A stretch of 64,000 bases of DNA, from NCBI RefSeq assembly GCF_038148855.1, contig NZ_JBBVGR010000008.1, forward strand, positions 1-64,000, read 5' to 3'. Under the pieces are notes generated by a model. It was not told the origin of the DNA. It ran no database searches and worked only from the letters and a program-made list of their open reading frames with translations. Position numbers and translations under genes: made by a program. Of this stretch, positions 43,687 through 52,606 are shown piece by piece (position 1 is the first letter of the stretch; every line of letters starts with the position of its first letter). Source of the DNA: Phycobacter sedimenti. Its GTDB lineage: Bacteria > Pseudomonadota > Alphaproteobacteria > Rhodobacterales > Rhodobacteraceae.

Positions 43687-45234
43687 TCAGCTCTGATCGG
43701 TGATGGCAAAGCGTTCCTGATCGGCGCGCGGCAAGCTGGTTTGCGGGTCGCGGAAGCTGACCATGGTTGCACCGTTCGGGATGCCGGTGACCTTGCACAT
43801 CAGCGGGGTGCCATCGCGCAGTTTCACATTTGCCCACCAGGGCTGGCGCGTGTCGTTGGCGGCCACGAAATCGCGGATCTCGCCCCAGGCCGGGGTGGGT
43901 GCGCAGGTGTCCTGCCAGATGCGGCTGGCATCCATGATCGACACCTTGGCAAAGCTGGCATCGGGATCCATTTTCCAAAGATTGTGGTATGCGGTGTTCG
44001 AGAAGGTCATGGTGCCGTCATTGGCAAAGACCGCGATGGCTTCGTCCATCTGATCCATGATCGACTGGCCCATTTCCAGCTCGGAGCGGAACTGACGCGT
44101 CAGGGACACTTCGGCGGTGATGTCTTCGAAAAGGAAGGCAATGGCGCCATCGGGATGGGGGCGGCCCGAGACGGAGTAGACAGAACCCGAGGGCAGTGAC
44201 CAGGTTTCCTGGTAGTTCCCTTCTGCCGCAGCTTTCAGAAGGTCCTCCATCTGCTGACGCCAGCTGGAATAGTTTTTCGGCTCGGGCATCATGCGCTGAT
44301 CGCGCAGACGGTCGAAAAAGCTCATAAGGTTGGGACGCGAGCTGAGGAAATCGGGCGACAGCGCCGTCAGATCCACCAGGACCGGGTTGAACAGCACCAG
44401 TTGGCGGTTGCGGTCAAAGATCGCAAGACCGATCGAGAGCTGGGCAAAGGTCTTTGCGAGGGTCTGCACAAAGTTGCGCTGGGCCACCTCTGCGTCTACC
44501 ACAGCGTTCACATCGACCGCGTGGCACAGCCAGCCGGCCTCGGTTTCGGTGGTCGAGATATTGTACCACAGGCGCTTGTTGCTTTCGGGCAGGGGGATCG
44601 AGATCCGCTCAGGCTTTCCACTGGCCTTGGGCTGGTCCAGCTCGGTGAACAAAGGGTTAGTCACATCCGAGTCGCGCCCGCGGATCTTCTGGACCAGATC
44701 GTCATAGGCCAGATTCGACCAGGTGATTTCCCCTTCGTCCGATTGCAGCCACACCGGATAGGGTGCCTGGTGGACGGCCGCGCGCAGGGTCGTCAGTTCC
44801 TGATCGAGTGACCGGTTCTGTTCATCAAGGGTCGAGCGGCGCAGTTGAACGCGGGTGATCCCGTCGATCCATTCGCAATGGGCTTCGCGGCTTTCCGCGG
44901 CGGCAGTACCGGACAGAACAAGAGGGCCGACGTCCTTTAGGAAGCCGGGGGATTGGGGCAGGCCAGGATAGTTGCGGGCCAACTGGTCGCGCAGCATGTT
45001 CCAGCTAAAACTTTCCGCATGTTCACCAATGAACTTGCGCGCGCCCGAAGACCAGCCGATCAGGGTGGTGTCGTCGAACAGGAAAACGGCATCCGTGCGT
45101 CCGTCGCTGGTCAGAAGATCCTGCTTGAGCGAGTTGGATCGCGTGGCCGGGGAAAGCCACCACACCGCAGCAGCAGCCGTCGCGGCGCAGAGGGCTGCCA
45201 AGATTAACCATTCGATCGAAACGATGTTCTGCAT
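43687..45234 (-). CDS. PAS-domain membrane protein, probable DivL homologue without kinase domain
   Basis: A 515-residue protein: one N-terminal membrane anchor (WLILAALCAATAAAAVWWL), then two to three PAS-like domains. These include FAQLSIGLAIFDRNRQLVLFNP, and a later FRSELEMGQSIMDQMDEAIAVFANDGTMTFSNTAYHNLW. No H-box, N-box or G-box kinase motif follows; it ends within a PAS-like region. Adjacent to tsaE, as divL is in Caulobacter and related genera; the Rhodobacter capsulatus DivL is also described as a PAS protein. I infer a CtrA-pathway regulator; a generic sensor is the alternative. Confidence 0.65.
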   Translation of the reverse strand: MQNIVSIEWLILAALCAATAAAAVWWLSPATRSNSLKQDLLTSDGRTDAVFLFDDTTLIGWSSGARKFIGEHAESFSWNMLRDQLARNYPGLPQSPGFLKDVGPLVLSGTAAAESREAHCEWIDGITRVQLRRSTLDEQNRSLDQELTTLRAAVHQAPYPVWLQSDEGEITWSNLAYDDLVQKIRGRDSDVTNPLFTELDQPKASGKPERISIPLPESNKRLWYNISTTETEAGWLCHAVDVNAVVDAEVAQRNFVQTLAKTFAQLSIGLAIFDRNRQLVLFNPVLVDLTALSPDFLSSRPNLMSFFDRLRDQRMMPEPKNYSSWRQQMEDLLKAAAEGNYQETWSLPSGSVYSVSGRPHPDGAIAFLFEDITAEVSLTRQFRSELEMGQSIMDQMDEAIAVFANDGTMTFSNTAYHNLWKMDPDASFAKVSIMDASRIWQDTCAPTPAWGEIRDFVAANDTRQPWWANVKLRDGTPLMCKVTGIPNGATMVSFRDPQTSLPRADQERFAITDQS

Positions 45235-45321
45235 GTTGTCCTGCCTGGGTCACCTATCGTTCGTCAATGGTTCACCAATAATGGTTAAGTGAAGTTTAAT
45301 TAGTTGCCAAAAAATGAATAG

Positions 45322-46719
45322 CTAAAATTCGATTTTTCGGTTTTCACCCTTCGGAACGGCGTTTTCTCCGTGAAGAGCGTCAATTTTGTCGCGGGGCCAG
45401 GAAACCTCGACAATAGCGCCGAGCCTATCTTTAGGCAGGACCAGGCCGGGCAAAGGGTTCGAACCGTTGGTGAACCGCAAGGCGGCGCCGCTGCGTTCCA
45501 GCAACGTTTTGGCGATGAACAATCCCAGTCCCATGCCTTCGTATTCCGGGCGTTGCCTGCGATCCGATGGCAAACGCCGACGTCGCACGAAAGGGTCACC
45601 AATCCGCCCCAGCAGATGTGGTGGATACCCGCGCCCGTCGTCGCTGATTGTCACTCGGATGACCTCGTCATCCCAGGCCGCATCGATCCAGACCGTACCA
45701 CCTGAAAAGTCGACGGCATTTTGCACCAGGTTGCGCAGCCCGTGAATGATTTCGGGTTTGCGCAGGATTGTTGGCTGCTGAAGACTATCTGCGGACAGCG
45801 GCGCTTCGTGCAGGATGATCGTCTTGCCACGGTTCATATGCGGTTCCGCAGCTTCGTGAATCACTGTCGAAAAAGGCGCCTGGCGCAGATGCAGGTCGTC
45901 TTTGCCCGCCCGCCCCATGCTGCGCAGGATGTCCCGGCAGCGGTCGGCCTGCTCGCGGATCAGGGCCGCGTCTTCGCGCAGGTCTGGGCGGTCTTCCAAC
46001 TCGTCCAGCAGCTCGGCGCTGGTCAGCTTGATGGTCGCGAGCGGAGTGCCCAGCTCATGCGCGGCGGCGGCCACAACGCCGCCCAGGTCGGTCAGTTTCT
46101 GTTCACGCGACAGCGCCAGCTGCGTCGCGGCCAGCGCGTCGGACATGCTGCGGATCTCGGCGCTGATGCGAAAGGAATAGGCGCCAATGAACAGGATCGC
46201 GATCACGATTGCGGTCCAGTTGCCAAAGACGAAGATGTCCGGGACGCGCAGCAGGAACCCCTGTTCGGTGCGCAGTGAAAAGTGGAATTCAGCCATCAAA
46301 GTCACAAGGATGATGGCGGCGCCGCCGATGATCAGGGTTGGGCGCAGACCCATCATGGCGGCAGAGATCGTCACCGGTGCCAGCACCAGAAGAGCAAAGG
46401 GATTGTGCAGACCGCCTGTCAGATAGAGCAGAAAGGACAGTTGCAGCAGATCAAAGAACACCATCAGAAAATTCTCAAATTCCGACAGGCGCTTGTTCTC
46501 AGGGTACATGAAGGTGACAACGAGGTTGCCCACAACGGCGATGCCGACAGCCAGAAAACACAAGGTCAGTTCCAGCTGCAGCTCATAGACATATTGGGCG
46601 ACAAAGATGGCCGTGACCTGCCCTGCAATGGCCACCCATCTCAGGAGGATCAGCGTGCGCAGACGAATCCAGTGGCTGCGCTCCTGCCCGTGCATCAGGC
46701 CGAACTGGGTTTCGCTCAT
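45322..46719 (-). CDS. regB: Redox-responsive sensor histidine kinase RegB (PrrB/ActS)
   Basis: Membrane kinase of the global redox two-component system. From ATG 46719 (AGGAG six bases upstream), 465 residues, with six transmembrane segments. The quinone-binding GGLHNPF is at 102-108, the phosphorylated His in HELGTPLATI at 221, and the redox-active Cys in QADRCRDIL at 261; both are offset by four from R. capsulatus RegB His225 and Cys265. ATP-binding motifs are ISDDGRGYP and GMGLGLFIAKTL. It is divergent from senC-regA. Confidence 0.95.
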   Translation of the reverse strand: MSETQFGLMHGQERSHWIRLRTLILLRWVAIAGQVTAIFVAQYVYELQLELTLCFLAVGIAVVGNLVVTFMYPENKRLSEFENFLMVFFDLLQLSFLLYLTGGLHNPFALLVLAPVTISAAMMGLRPTLIIGGAAIILVTLMAEFHFSLRTEQGFLLRVPDIFVFGNWTAIVIAILFIGAYSFRISAEIRSMSDALAATQLALSREQKLTDLGGVVAAAAHELGTPLATIKLTSAELLDELEDRPDLREDAALIREQADRCRDILRSMGRAGKDDLHLRQAPFSTVIHEAAEPHMNRGKTIILHEAPLSADSLQQPTILRKPEIIHGLRNLVQNAVDFSGGTVWIDAAWDDEVIRVTISDDGRGYPPHLLGRIGDPFVRRRRLPSDRRQRPEYEGMGLGLFIAKTLLERSGAALRFTNGSNPLPGLVLPKDRLGAIVEVSWPRDKIDALHGENAVPKGENRKIEF

Positions 46720-46876
46720 CTGGATCTCCTGATCTGCGGCATCTTCACCGGATATCATCACGATTTCGCGCCGATCCGTGGTGTGACGCCTTGCGCCAGT
46801 TGCATCGGCTGAGTTTCTTGATAGGTCTGGCGCCCGAAACGATCAACAACCCTTCCTTTTAGTAAAGTGTGATCAA

Positions 46877-47497
46877 ATGACCCGCCTCTACGCTCTGCTT
46901 GCCGTAATTTTCATTGCCATCGTCGCCGGTGGAACCTGGTTCCTGACCCGCCCCGGTGACAGTGACGACAAGTTTGCCCAGTGCCGCAGCAGCAGCATCG
47001 CCGGTGGCGCGGGCACCATTGGCGGCCCGTTCGAACTGCTGAACGCCAAGGGAGAGACCGTTACCGACAAGGATGTGATCACCGAGCCTGCTCTGGTGTA
47101 CTTCGGCTATACTTTCTGTCCCGATGTCTGCCCGCTGGATGTCTCGCGCAATGCCGAGGCCGTGGATGTGCTGAGCGAGCGCGGCTATAGCGTCACCCCT
47201 GTTTTCATCTCCATCGACCCTGACCGCGACACGCCCGAGGTGGTCGGCGACTTTGCCTACAACATGCATGAAAAGATGATTGGCCTCACCGGATCGCCCG
47301 AACAAGTCAAGGCCGCAAGCCAGGCCTACAAGACCTATTACAAAAAACAGGACGGGGATGAGGATTACTACCTCGTGGATCATTCGACCTTCTCTTACCT
47401 TGTTCTGCCGCAAGAGGGATTCGTCGAGTTCTTCCGCCGCGATGACACGCCCCAGCAGATGGCGGACAAAATCGGCTGCTTTATCGATAACATGTAG
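46877..47497 (+). CDS. senC: SCO1/SenC copper chaperone
   Basis: Membrane-anchored copper protein that supplies CuA sites of cytochrome oxidase and influences redox signalling (PrrC/SenC). The 206 residues have an N-terminal anchor (LYALLAVIFIAIVAGGTWFL), the CPDVCP metal motif (Cys81, Cys85) and a downstream DHSTF with the metal His. It lies in the usual place between regB and regA. Confidence 0.94.
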   Translation: MTRLYALLAVIFIAIVAGGTWFLTRPGDSDDKFAQCRSSSIAGGAGTIGGPFELLNAKGETVTDKDVITEPALVYFGYTFCPDVCPLDVSRNAEAVDVLSERGYSVTPVFISIDPDRDTPEVVGDFAYNMHEKMIGLTGSPEQVKAASQAYKTYYKKQDGDEDYYLVDHSTFSYLVLPQEGFVEFFRRDDTPQQMADKIGCFIDNM

Positions 47498-47579
47498 GCA
47501 TGGCCGTCATTTGACCTTTCCCTTCCAGCGCATAATATCAATAACAAGAATATGACGATGGTACGCGGAAGGAGCAGGC

Positions 47580-48134
47580 ATGGGTGACGCGGCACAAAAG
47601 GACATCGGACCCGACAAATCCCTTTTGCTGGTCGATGACGATGAACCGTTCCTGCGGCGTTTGGCCAAGGCCATGGAAAAACGCGGCTTTGAGGTTGAGA
47701 CCGCAGGCTCGGTTGCTGGCGGAAGCGCCATCGCAACGGCGCGTCCACCGGCTTACGCGGTTGTCGATCTGAGGCTTGAGGATGGCAACGGCCTTGATGT
47801 GGTCGAGGTGATCCGCGAAAAACGCCCCGACAGCAGGGTTGTGGTTCTCACGGGATATGGCGCGATTGCCACTGCCGTGGCCGCCGTCAAGATCGGCGCG
47901 ACGGACTATCTGTCAAAGCCCGCCGATGCGACCGACATCACCAACGCGCTGCTGGCCTCCGAGGATGAGTTGCCGCCACCGCCGGAAAACCCGATGAGCG
48001 CGGACCGCGTGCGCTGGGAGCATATCCAGCGGATTTACGAGCTGTGCGACCGTAATGTCTCGGAAACGGCGCGCAGGCTGAATATGCACCGCCGGACCCT
48101 TCAGCGGATCCTTGCAAAGCGCAGCCCGAAATAA
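47580..48134 (+). CDS. regA: Redox response regulator RegA (PrrA/ActR)
   Basis: DNA-binding response regulator for photosynthesis, respiration, carbon and nitrogen fixation genes in relatives. The 184 residues have the phospho-acceptor Asp63 (AVVDLRLEDGNGL), acidic pocket VDDDEPF, a Pro hinge (LPPPPENPMS) and a Fis-type helix-turn-helix at the C-terminus (VSETARRLNMHRRTLQRIL). Length, Asp63 and the hinge match the RegA family. Confidence 0.96.
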   Translation: MGDAAQKDIGPDKSLLLVDDDEPFLRRLAKAMEKRGFEVETAGSVAGGSAIATARPPAYAVVDLRLEDGNGLDVVEVIREKRPDSRVVVLTGYGAIATAVAAVKIGATDYLSKPADATDITNALLASEDELPPPPENPMSADRVRWEHIQRIYELCDRNVSETARRLNMHRRTLQRILAKRSPK

Positions 48135-48161
48135 GCGGCTCTTGCCACGACAGGATACCAG

Positions 48162-49337
48162 ATGACAGATCTCGGCACCGGACCCGATAATCAGCCGATG
48201 CCGGGGGGCGGGTGGTCCGAACAGATCGTGACCCTCAGGAACGCGCGCGTCGTACCGCCCGTCGAAAGCGCCCTGGTCCAGAAGGCCGGAATTCTGAAGG
48301 AGGACGGAACCTATTGCCGGGAAGGCGCCCTGTGGCGCAGGTTCCGCCCGATCACCATTGCACCAGACCAGCCAAAGGCGATCAGGGAAACGATTTCGGG
48401 CCGCTGGCTTTGGGGTGGCGTTCTATGGGTGCATTTTGGCCATTTCCTGGTGGAAAGCTCGTCCCGTCTGTGGGCGCTGGCGCATCTGGATCAGCCGGTG
48501 GACGGGGTTCTGTTTATTCCCAAACGCCCGAGCGTAGGAGGTGAGACGCGCGGCTTTCAGCGCGATTTCATAGATCTTTTTGCACCCGGAATGCCGATCC
48601 GCGTCGCCGCAGAGCCTTCGGAGGTCGAAGAGCTTGTCGTGCCGGGGCAGGGCTTTGGCCTTGGGCAGATCACGCAAGGGACGCGCAAGTTCCGCTCCGC
48701 CATTCACAGCGGCTTTGCCCGAGATGTGAAACCGGAAGGGCCGGGCAGGATCTATATCTCCCGCTCGAAGCTGGGTCTCAGCAAGGGCGGTCTATTGGGC
48801 GAAGAGCAGATGGAAGAGCGGCTGCGCGGCGAAGGCTACGAGATATTCCACCCGCAAGAGCACAACCTGCGCGAACAACTGGCGCGCTACAAGGCCGCCA
48901 AACATGTGATCGCGGCAGATGGGTCGGCCATTCACCTTTATGCCATGGTGGGGCGCCCAGATCAGAAGGTGGCCATCGTTCTGCGGCGTCGCTCGGGGGC
49001 CAATAACCTGTTGGCCTCAAATGTCGCGCATTTCTGCCGCTGCAACCCGGTGGTGATCGGCGCATTGCGCACCGAATGGGTGCCAAAGAACAAGCCGACA
49101 TCGAACCGCAACAGTTTTGGCGAGATCGACCACGCGGTCATCGGTCGTGCCCTCGCGCAGCATGGGTTCATTGCCCCGGATGCCCAGTGGCCGGTTCTGA
49201 GCGATGTGGAGCGCAGTCAGATCCTGATGGACAAGGGATTTGGCGGTGGAGATCGGTTTGTGGAATCGCCTGAGTTCAAACAGCAACGGGTCCGCGAGAT
49301 GCGCCGCGCCCGCCGCGCAGCCAGAAGCGCCCCCTAG
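48162..49337 (+). CDS. GT61-type (DUF563) glycosyltransferase-like protein
   Basis: A 391-residue protein, start ATG 48162 with AGGATA upstream. Features include HFGHFLVESSSRLWAL (central motif), RIYISRSKLGLSKGG (family's IYISR) and a late ADGSAIHLYAM. This pattern fits GT61-like proteins that transfer sugars to capsule, glycan or lipid; donor and acceptor unknown. It follows regA by 27 bases in the position held by hvrA in Rhodobacter. The C-terminus is basic (RRARRAARS). Confidence 0.75.
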   Translation: MTDLGTGPDNQPMPGGGWSEQIVTLRNARVVPPVESALVQKAGILKEDGTYCREGALWRRFRPITIAPDQPKAIRETISGRWLWGGVLWVHFGHFLVESSSRLWALAHLDQPVDGVLFIPKRPSVGGETRGFQRDFIDLFAPGMPIRVAAEPSEVEELVVPGQGFGLGQITQGTRKFRSAIHSGFARDVKPEGPGRIYISRSKLGLSKGGLLGEEQMEERLRGEGYEIFHPQEHNLREQLARYKAAKHVIAADGSAIHLYAMVGRPDQKVAIVLRRRSGANNLLASNVAHFCRCNPVVIGALRTEWVPKNKPTSNRNSFGEIDHAVIGRALAQHGFIAPDAQWPVLSDVERSQILMDKGFGGGDRFVESPEFKQQRVREMRRARRAARSAP

Positions 49338-49930
49338 AGCAGCCCCAACAACTCGGCATGTCGTGCGACGAACTCATGGCGCACCTCGACCGGCGGGCGC
49401 AGCCGGATCGACAGGTCTGCGATCATCTGTTGATCGGGGCGACCAAAGAACCTGTTGGCCTCTGTTTCAGAAAACCCGGCGATCTGCACCGCCTCCATCC
49501 AGGCGCTGACCTTGTCGGCCCGCTTGATCTTGGATTTGATGGTCTTTGGCAGGGCGGCGGGCAGGCCAAACCGGACATGGATCGCTGTGGTCAGCCGCTC
49601 GTCCAGGCTTTCATAGCCGGGGCCGACGGCGGCCTTCACCGGGGAGATCATGTCTCCGATCACATATTCCGGGGCATCATGCAGCAGCGCGGCAAGACGC
49701 CATTTTACCGGCGCCTTTGGATAAAGCCGGGTGAACAGGGTTTCGACCAACAGCGAATGCTCGGCCACTGAATAGGCAAAATCCCCTTCTGTCTGTCCGT
49801 TCCAGCGCGCCACGAAGGCCAGCCCGTGGGCGATATCCTCGATCTCGATATCCACAGGGGTGGGATCCAGAAGGTCCAGACGACGCCCGGACAACATCCG
49901 TTGCCAGGCACGGGCAGGTTTCAAAGCCAT
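49334..49930 (-). CDS. HD-domain phosphohydrolase (YfbR-like)
   Basis: A 198-residue HD superfamily protein with YSVAEHSLLVE and ALLHDAPEYVIGD, supplying the metal-binding His and HD residues. Closest known relatives are YfbR-type 5'-deoxynucleotidases; the substrate is not shown. It overlaps the end of the GT61 gene by four bases in convergent orientation. Confidence 0.8.
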   Translation of the reverse strand: MALKPARAWQRMLSGRRLDLLDPTPVDIEIEDIAHGLAFVARWNGQTEGDFAYSVAEHSLLVETLFTRLYPKAPVKWRLAALLHDAPEYVIGDMISPVKAAVGPGYESLDERLTTAIHVRFGLPAALPKTIKSKIKRADKVSAWMEAVQIAGFSETEANRFFGRPDQQMIADLSIRLRPPVEVRHEFVARHAELLGLL

Positions 49931-50125
49931 GGGTCAGATCGGTCTCTTGTCACGATTTGCCCTGTGCCTACCCTGTCGGCCTATGCTGCGCAAACCCTCA
50001 ATCCTTTAGACAGCCATGTCGGAATACTGGACCGAGAAACCATTCCAAACCGTTGGGAAGATGATGTGACAGGACTTTCTTCTGGACAAGCTGAGCCGCA
50101 GATAAGGCATCAGACTTTGTGAAAC

Positions 50126-50202
50126 TGGCGACCCCGACAGGATTCGAACCTGTAACCTGCCCCTTAGGAGGGGGCTGCTCTATCCAGTTGAGCCACGGGG
50201 CC
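50126..50202 (-). tRNA. tRNA-Arg (anticodon CCU)
   Basis: On the minus strand a 77-base cloverleaf: acceptor GGCCCCG pairs with CGGGGTC, D-arm GGCTCAACTGGATAGAGC, anticodon stem GCCCC/GGGGC with loop CTCCTAA (anticodon CCT at 34-36), T-arm around GGTTCGAATCC, and an encoded CCA end. It reads AGG codons. Confidence 0.95.
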
Positions 50203-50360
50203 GCGCGTGTTTACGCGATAGCAAATCGTCTCTGTCATCACAATGGGGGCGCGCTCGGGGCCTGCGTGTTTTCGAAGCGTTGCCCCGTTGCAGTTCCCAT
50301 TGTGCATTCCGCGCTGTCTGCGCTAACATCGGATAAACAAACCCAAAGAGGCCCACGCCC

Positions 50361-51386
50361 GTGACCACCGACAACAAGCGCCCGCTCACCCTTCGTGACG
50401 TCTCAGAAGCGACCGGTGTCTCCGAAATGACCGTCAGCCGGGTGCTCCGCAATCGCGGCGATGTGTCGGACAAGACCCGCAGCAAGGTTCTGACCGCCGC
50501 CAAGGAGCTGGGATATGTGCCCAACAAGATCGCCGGGGCGCTTGCCTCCAAAAGGGTGAACCTGGTGGCTGTCATCATTCCGTCGCTGTCGAACATGGTC
50601 TTTCCCGAAGTGCTGACCGGCATCAACAAAGTGCTGGAAAACACCGAGTTACAACCCGTGGTCGGTGTCACCGATTATCAGCCCGAGAAAGAGGAAAAGG
50701 TCCTTTATGAGATGCTGTCCTGGCGTCCCTCTGGGGTGATTATTGCTGGTCTTGAGCACACCGAGGCGGCCCGCGCCATGCTGAACGCCGCCGGGATCCC
50801 GGTGGTGGAGATCATGGATACCGACGGCAAGCCGGTGGATGCGATGGTGGGGATCTCCCATCGCCGCGCGGGCCGCGAGATGGCCAAGGCGATCCTCAAG
50901 GCCGGGTATCGTCACATCGGTTTCATGGGCACCAAGATGCCGCTCGATCACCGTGCCCGCAAACGGTTCGAAGGCTTTACCGAGGCGCTGGCCAAGGAAG
51001 GTGTGGAGATCGAGGATCGCGCCTTTTATTCCGGCGGCTCGGCGCTCGCCAAGGGGCGCGAGATGACGGCGGAAATGCTGGAGCGCTCGCCAGAGCTGGA
51101 TTTTCTCTATTATTCCAACGATATGATCGGGGCCGGTGGGCTTTTGTACCTGCTGGAACAGGGCATTGATGTGCCGGGTCAGATCGGCCTTGCAGGTTTT
51201 AATGGGGTGGAGTTGTTGCAGGGCCTGCCGCGCAAGCTGGCCACCATGGATGCCTGCCGCCAGGAAATCGGGCGCAAGGCGGCAGAGATCATTGCCGCGC
51301 AGCTGGAAGATCCCGAGGCCGAGATCGAACGTCATGTGACCCTCAACCCCACGATCACCTATGGTGATACGCTGAAACGGCGCTGA
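50361..51386 (+). CDS. LacI/GalR-family transcription regulator
   Basis: A 341-residue regulator, start GTG 50361. N-terminal helix-turn-helix (LTLRDVSEATGVSEMTVSRVLR) and hinge (about 45-62), then periplasmic-binding-protein type ligand domain, with NLVAVIIPSLSNMVFPEVL at its start and GFNGVELLQGLPRKLATM near the end. This is close to gluconate-type GntR repressors; the ligand is not determinable. The upstream 158 bases contain only the tRNA end and its own promoter region. Confidence 0.9.
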   Translation: MTTDNKRPLTLRDVSEATGVSEMTVSRVLRNRGDVSDKTRSKVLTAAKELGYVPNKIAGALASKRVNLVAVIIPSLSNMVFPEVLTGINKVLENTELQPVVGVTDYQPEKEEKVLYEMLSWRPSGVIIAGLEHTEAARAMLNAAGIPVVEIMDTDGKPVDAMVGISHRRAGREMAKAILKAGYRHIGFMGTKMPLDHRARKRFEGFTEALAKEGVEIEDRAFYSGGSALAKGREMTAEMLERSPELDFLYYSNDMIGAGGLLYLLEQGIDVPGQIGLAGFNGVELLQGLPRKLATMDACRQEIGRKAAEIIAAQLEDPEAEIERHVTLNPTITYGDTLKRR

Positions 51387-51389
51387 GCG

Positions 51390-52601
51390 ATGCGCGCGCG
51401 GCTGGGAAACCGGGCCGCGCGGCGGCTGTTTCTTGATCGGCACGGGCTGCTGGAGGCCCCTTCAGGCCCGTCGCAGGGCGGGGATCTGTTGGAGTTGATC
51501 CATCGGCTGGGGTTCGTGCAGCTCGACAGTATCAACACGGTCGCGCGTGCCCATGATGTGATCCTCTATTCGCGTCGGCCCAGCTACCGTCCCGCCCATC
51601 TGAAGCGGCTGTATGAGCATGATCGTGCCCTGTTCGAGCATTGGACCCATGATGCGGCCGTGATCCCCATGGCGTTCTATCCCCACTGGCACCTGCGGTT
51701 TCAGCGCGACGCGGACCTTTTGCGTAAACGTTGGCGCAACTGGAGGCGCGACGGGTTTGAAGAGCGGTTCAAGGCGGTGTTGGAGCACATCCGCGACCAT
51801 GGACCAGTAAGCTCTTCGGATGTGGGCAAGGACGAAAAGAAGGGGTCTGGCGGTTGGTGGGACTGGCACCCCTCCAAGACCGCGCTGGAGTACCTCTGGC
51901 GGTCGGGCGCACTGACCGTGGTGGGGCGCGAGGGATTTCAGAAACGCTATGATCTGACCGAGCGAGTGATCGAAGAGCAACTGCATCCCGCCGCTTTGAA
52001 TTGCAATGCCGAAGCCACCGTGGACTGGCTATGCAATGCGGCGCTGGATCGGCTCGGATTTGCCACCTCGGGAGAGATTGCGGCCTTCTGGGATACCGCC
52101 TCGGCGGCGGAGGCGAAGGACTGGGCGATGGAACAGGTCAACTCGGGTGCCCTGGAAGAGATCGAGATCGAACAGGCAGATGGTGGCTGGCGCAGGATGC
52201 TGGCGCGTCCGGGAACGATGCAGCAGGCTGCGGAGCTTGGCCCTGCGCCGGGGCGGATGCGGGTGCTCAGCCCGTTTGATCCTGCCTTGCGTGATCGTAA
52301 GCGGGCCGAACGGCTGTTCGGCTTTCACTATCGGATCGAAGTCTTCACCCCGGCCCCAAAGCGCAAATATGGCTATTATGTTTTCCCCCTGATGGAAGGG
52401 GAGCGGCTGGTGGGGCGGATCGATATGAAGGCGGATCGCAGTTCGGACCGCCTGAACGTCACTGCAGTCTGGCCCGAACAGGGCGTCACTTGGTCTCCGC
52501 GCCGCATCCAGCGTCTGGAGGCGGAACTGGACCGGGTCGCCCGGTTTGCGGGGGTGGATGGCGTTGCCTTTGCCGAGGGTTGGCTACGCGAACCGCTGTA
52601 G
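51390..52601 (+). CDS. YcaQ-family winged-helix DNA glycosylase
   Basis: A 403-residue protein of the HTH_42/YcaQ family, involved in interstrand-crosslink and alkylation repair. The catalytic-type motif Q-x-D is at Gln44-Asp46 (FVQLDSINTV); other signatures are RAHDVILYSR and the central winged-helix region. It follows the LacI gene by three bases. Its end converges with boxR with a five-base gap. Confidence 0.85.
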   Translation: MRARLGNRAARRLFLDRHGLLEAPSGPSQGGDLLELIHRLGFVQLDSINTVARAHDVILYSRRPSYRPAHLKRLYEHDRALFEHWTHDAAVIPMAFYPHWHLRFQRDADLLRKRWRNWRRDGFEERFKAVLEHIRDHGPVSSSDVGKDEKKGSGGWWDWHPSKTALEYLWRSGALTVVGREGFQKRYDLTERVIEEQLHPAALNCNAEATVDWLCNAALDRLGFATSGEIAAFWDTASAAEAKDWAMEQVNSGALEEIEIEQADGGWRRMLARPGTMQQAAELGPAPGRMRVLSPFDPALRDRKRAERLFGFHYRIEVFTPAPKRKYGYYVFPLMEGERLVGRIDMKADRSSDRLNVTAVWPEQGVTWSPRRIQRLEAELDRVARFAGVDGVAFAEGWLREPL

Positions 52602-52606
52602 GGCGG

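Noticed and set aside
43610..43978. N-terminal extension of TsaE to 43978
   Set aside because: It lies in the antisense-like overlap with the PAS-protein gene and has no TsaE homology.
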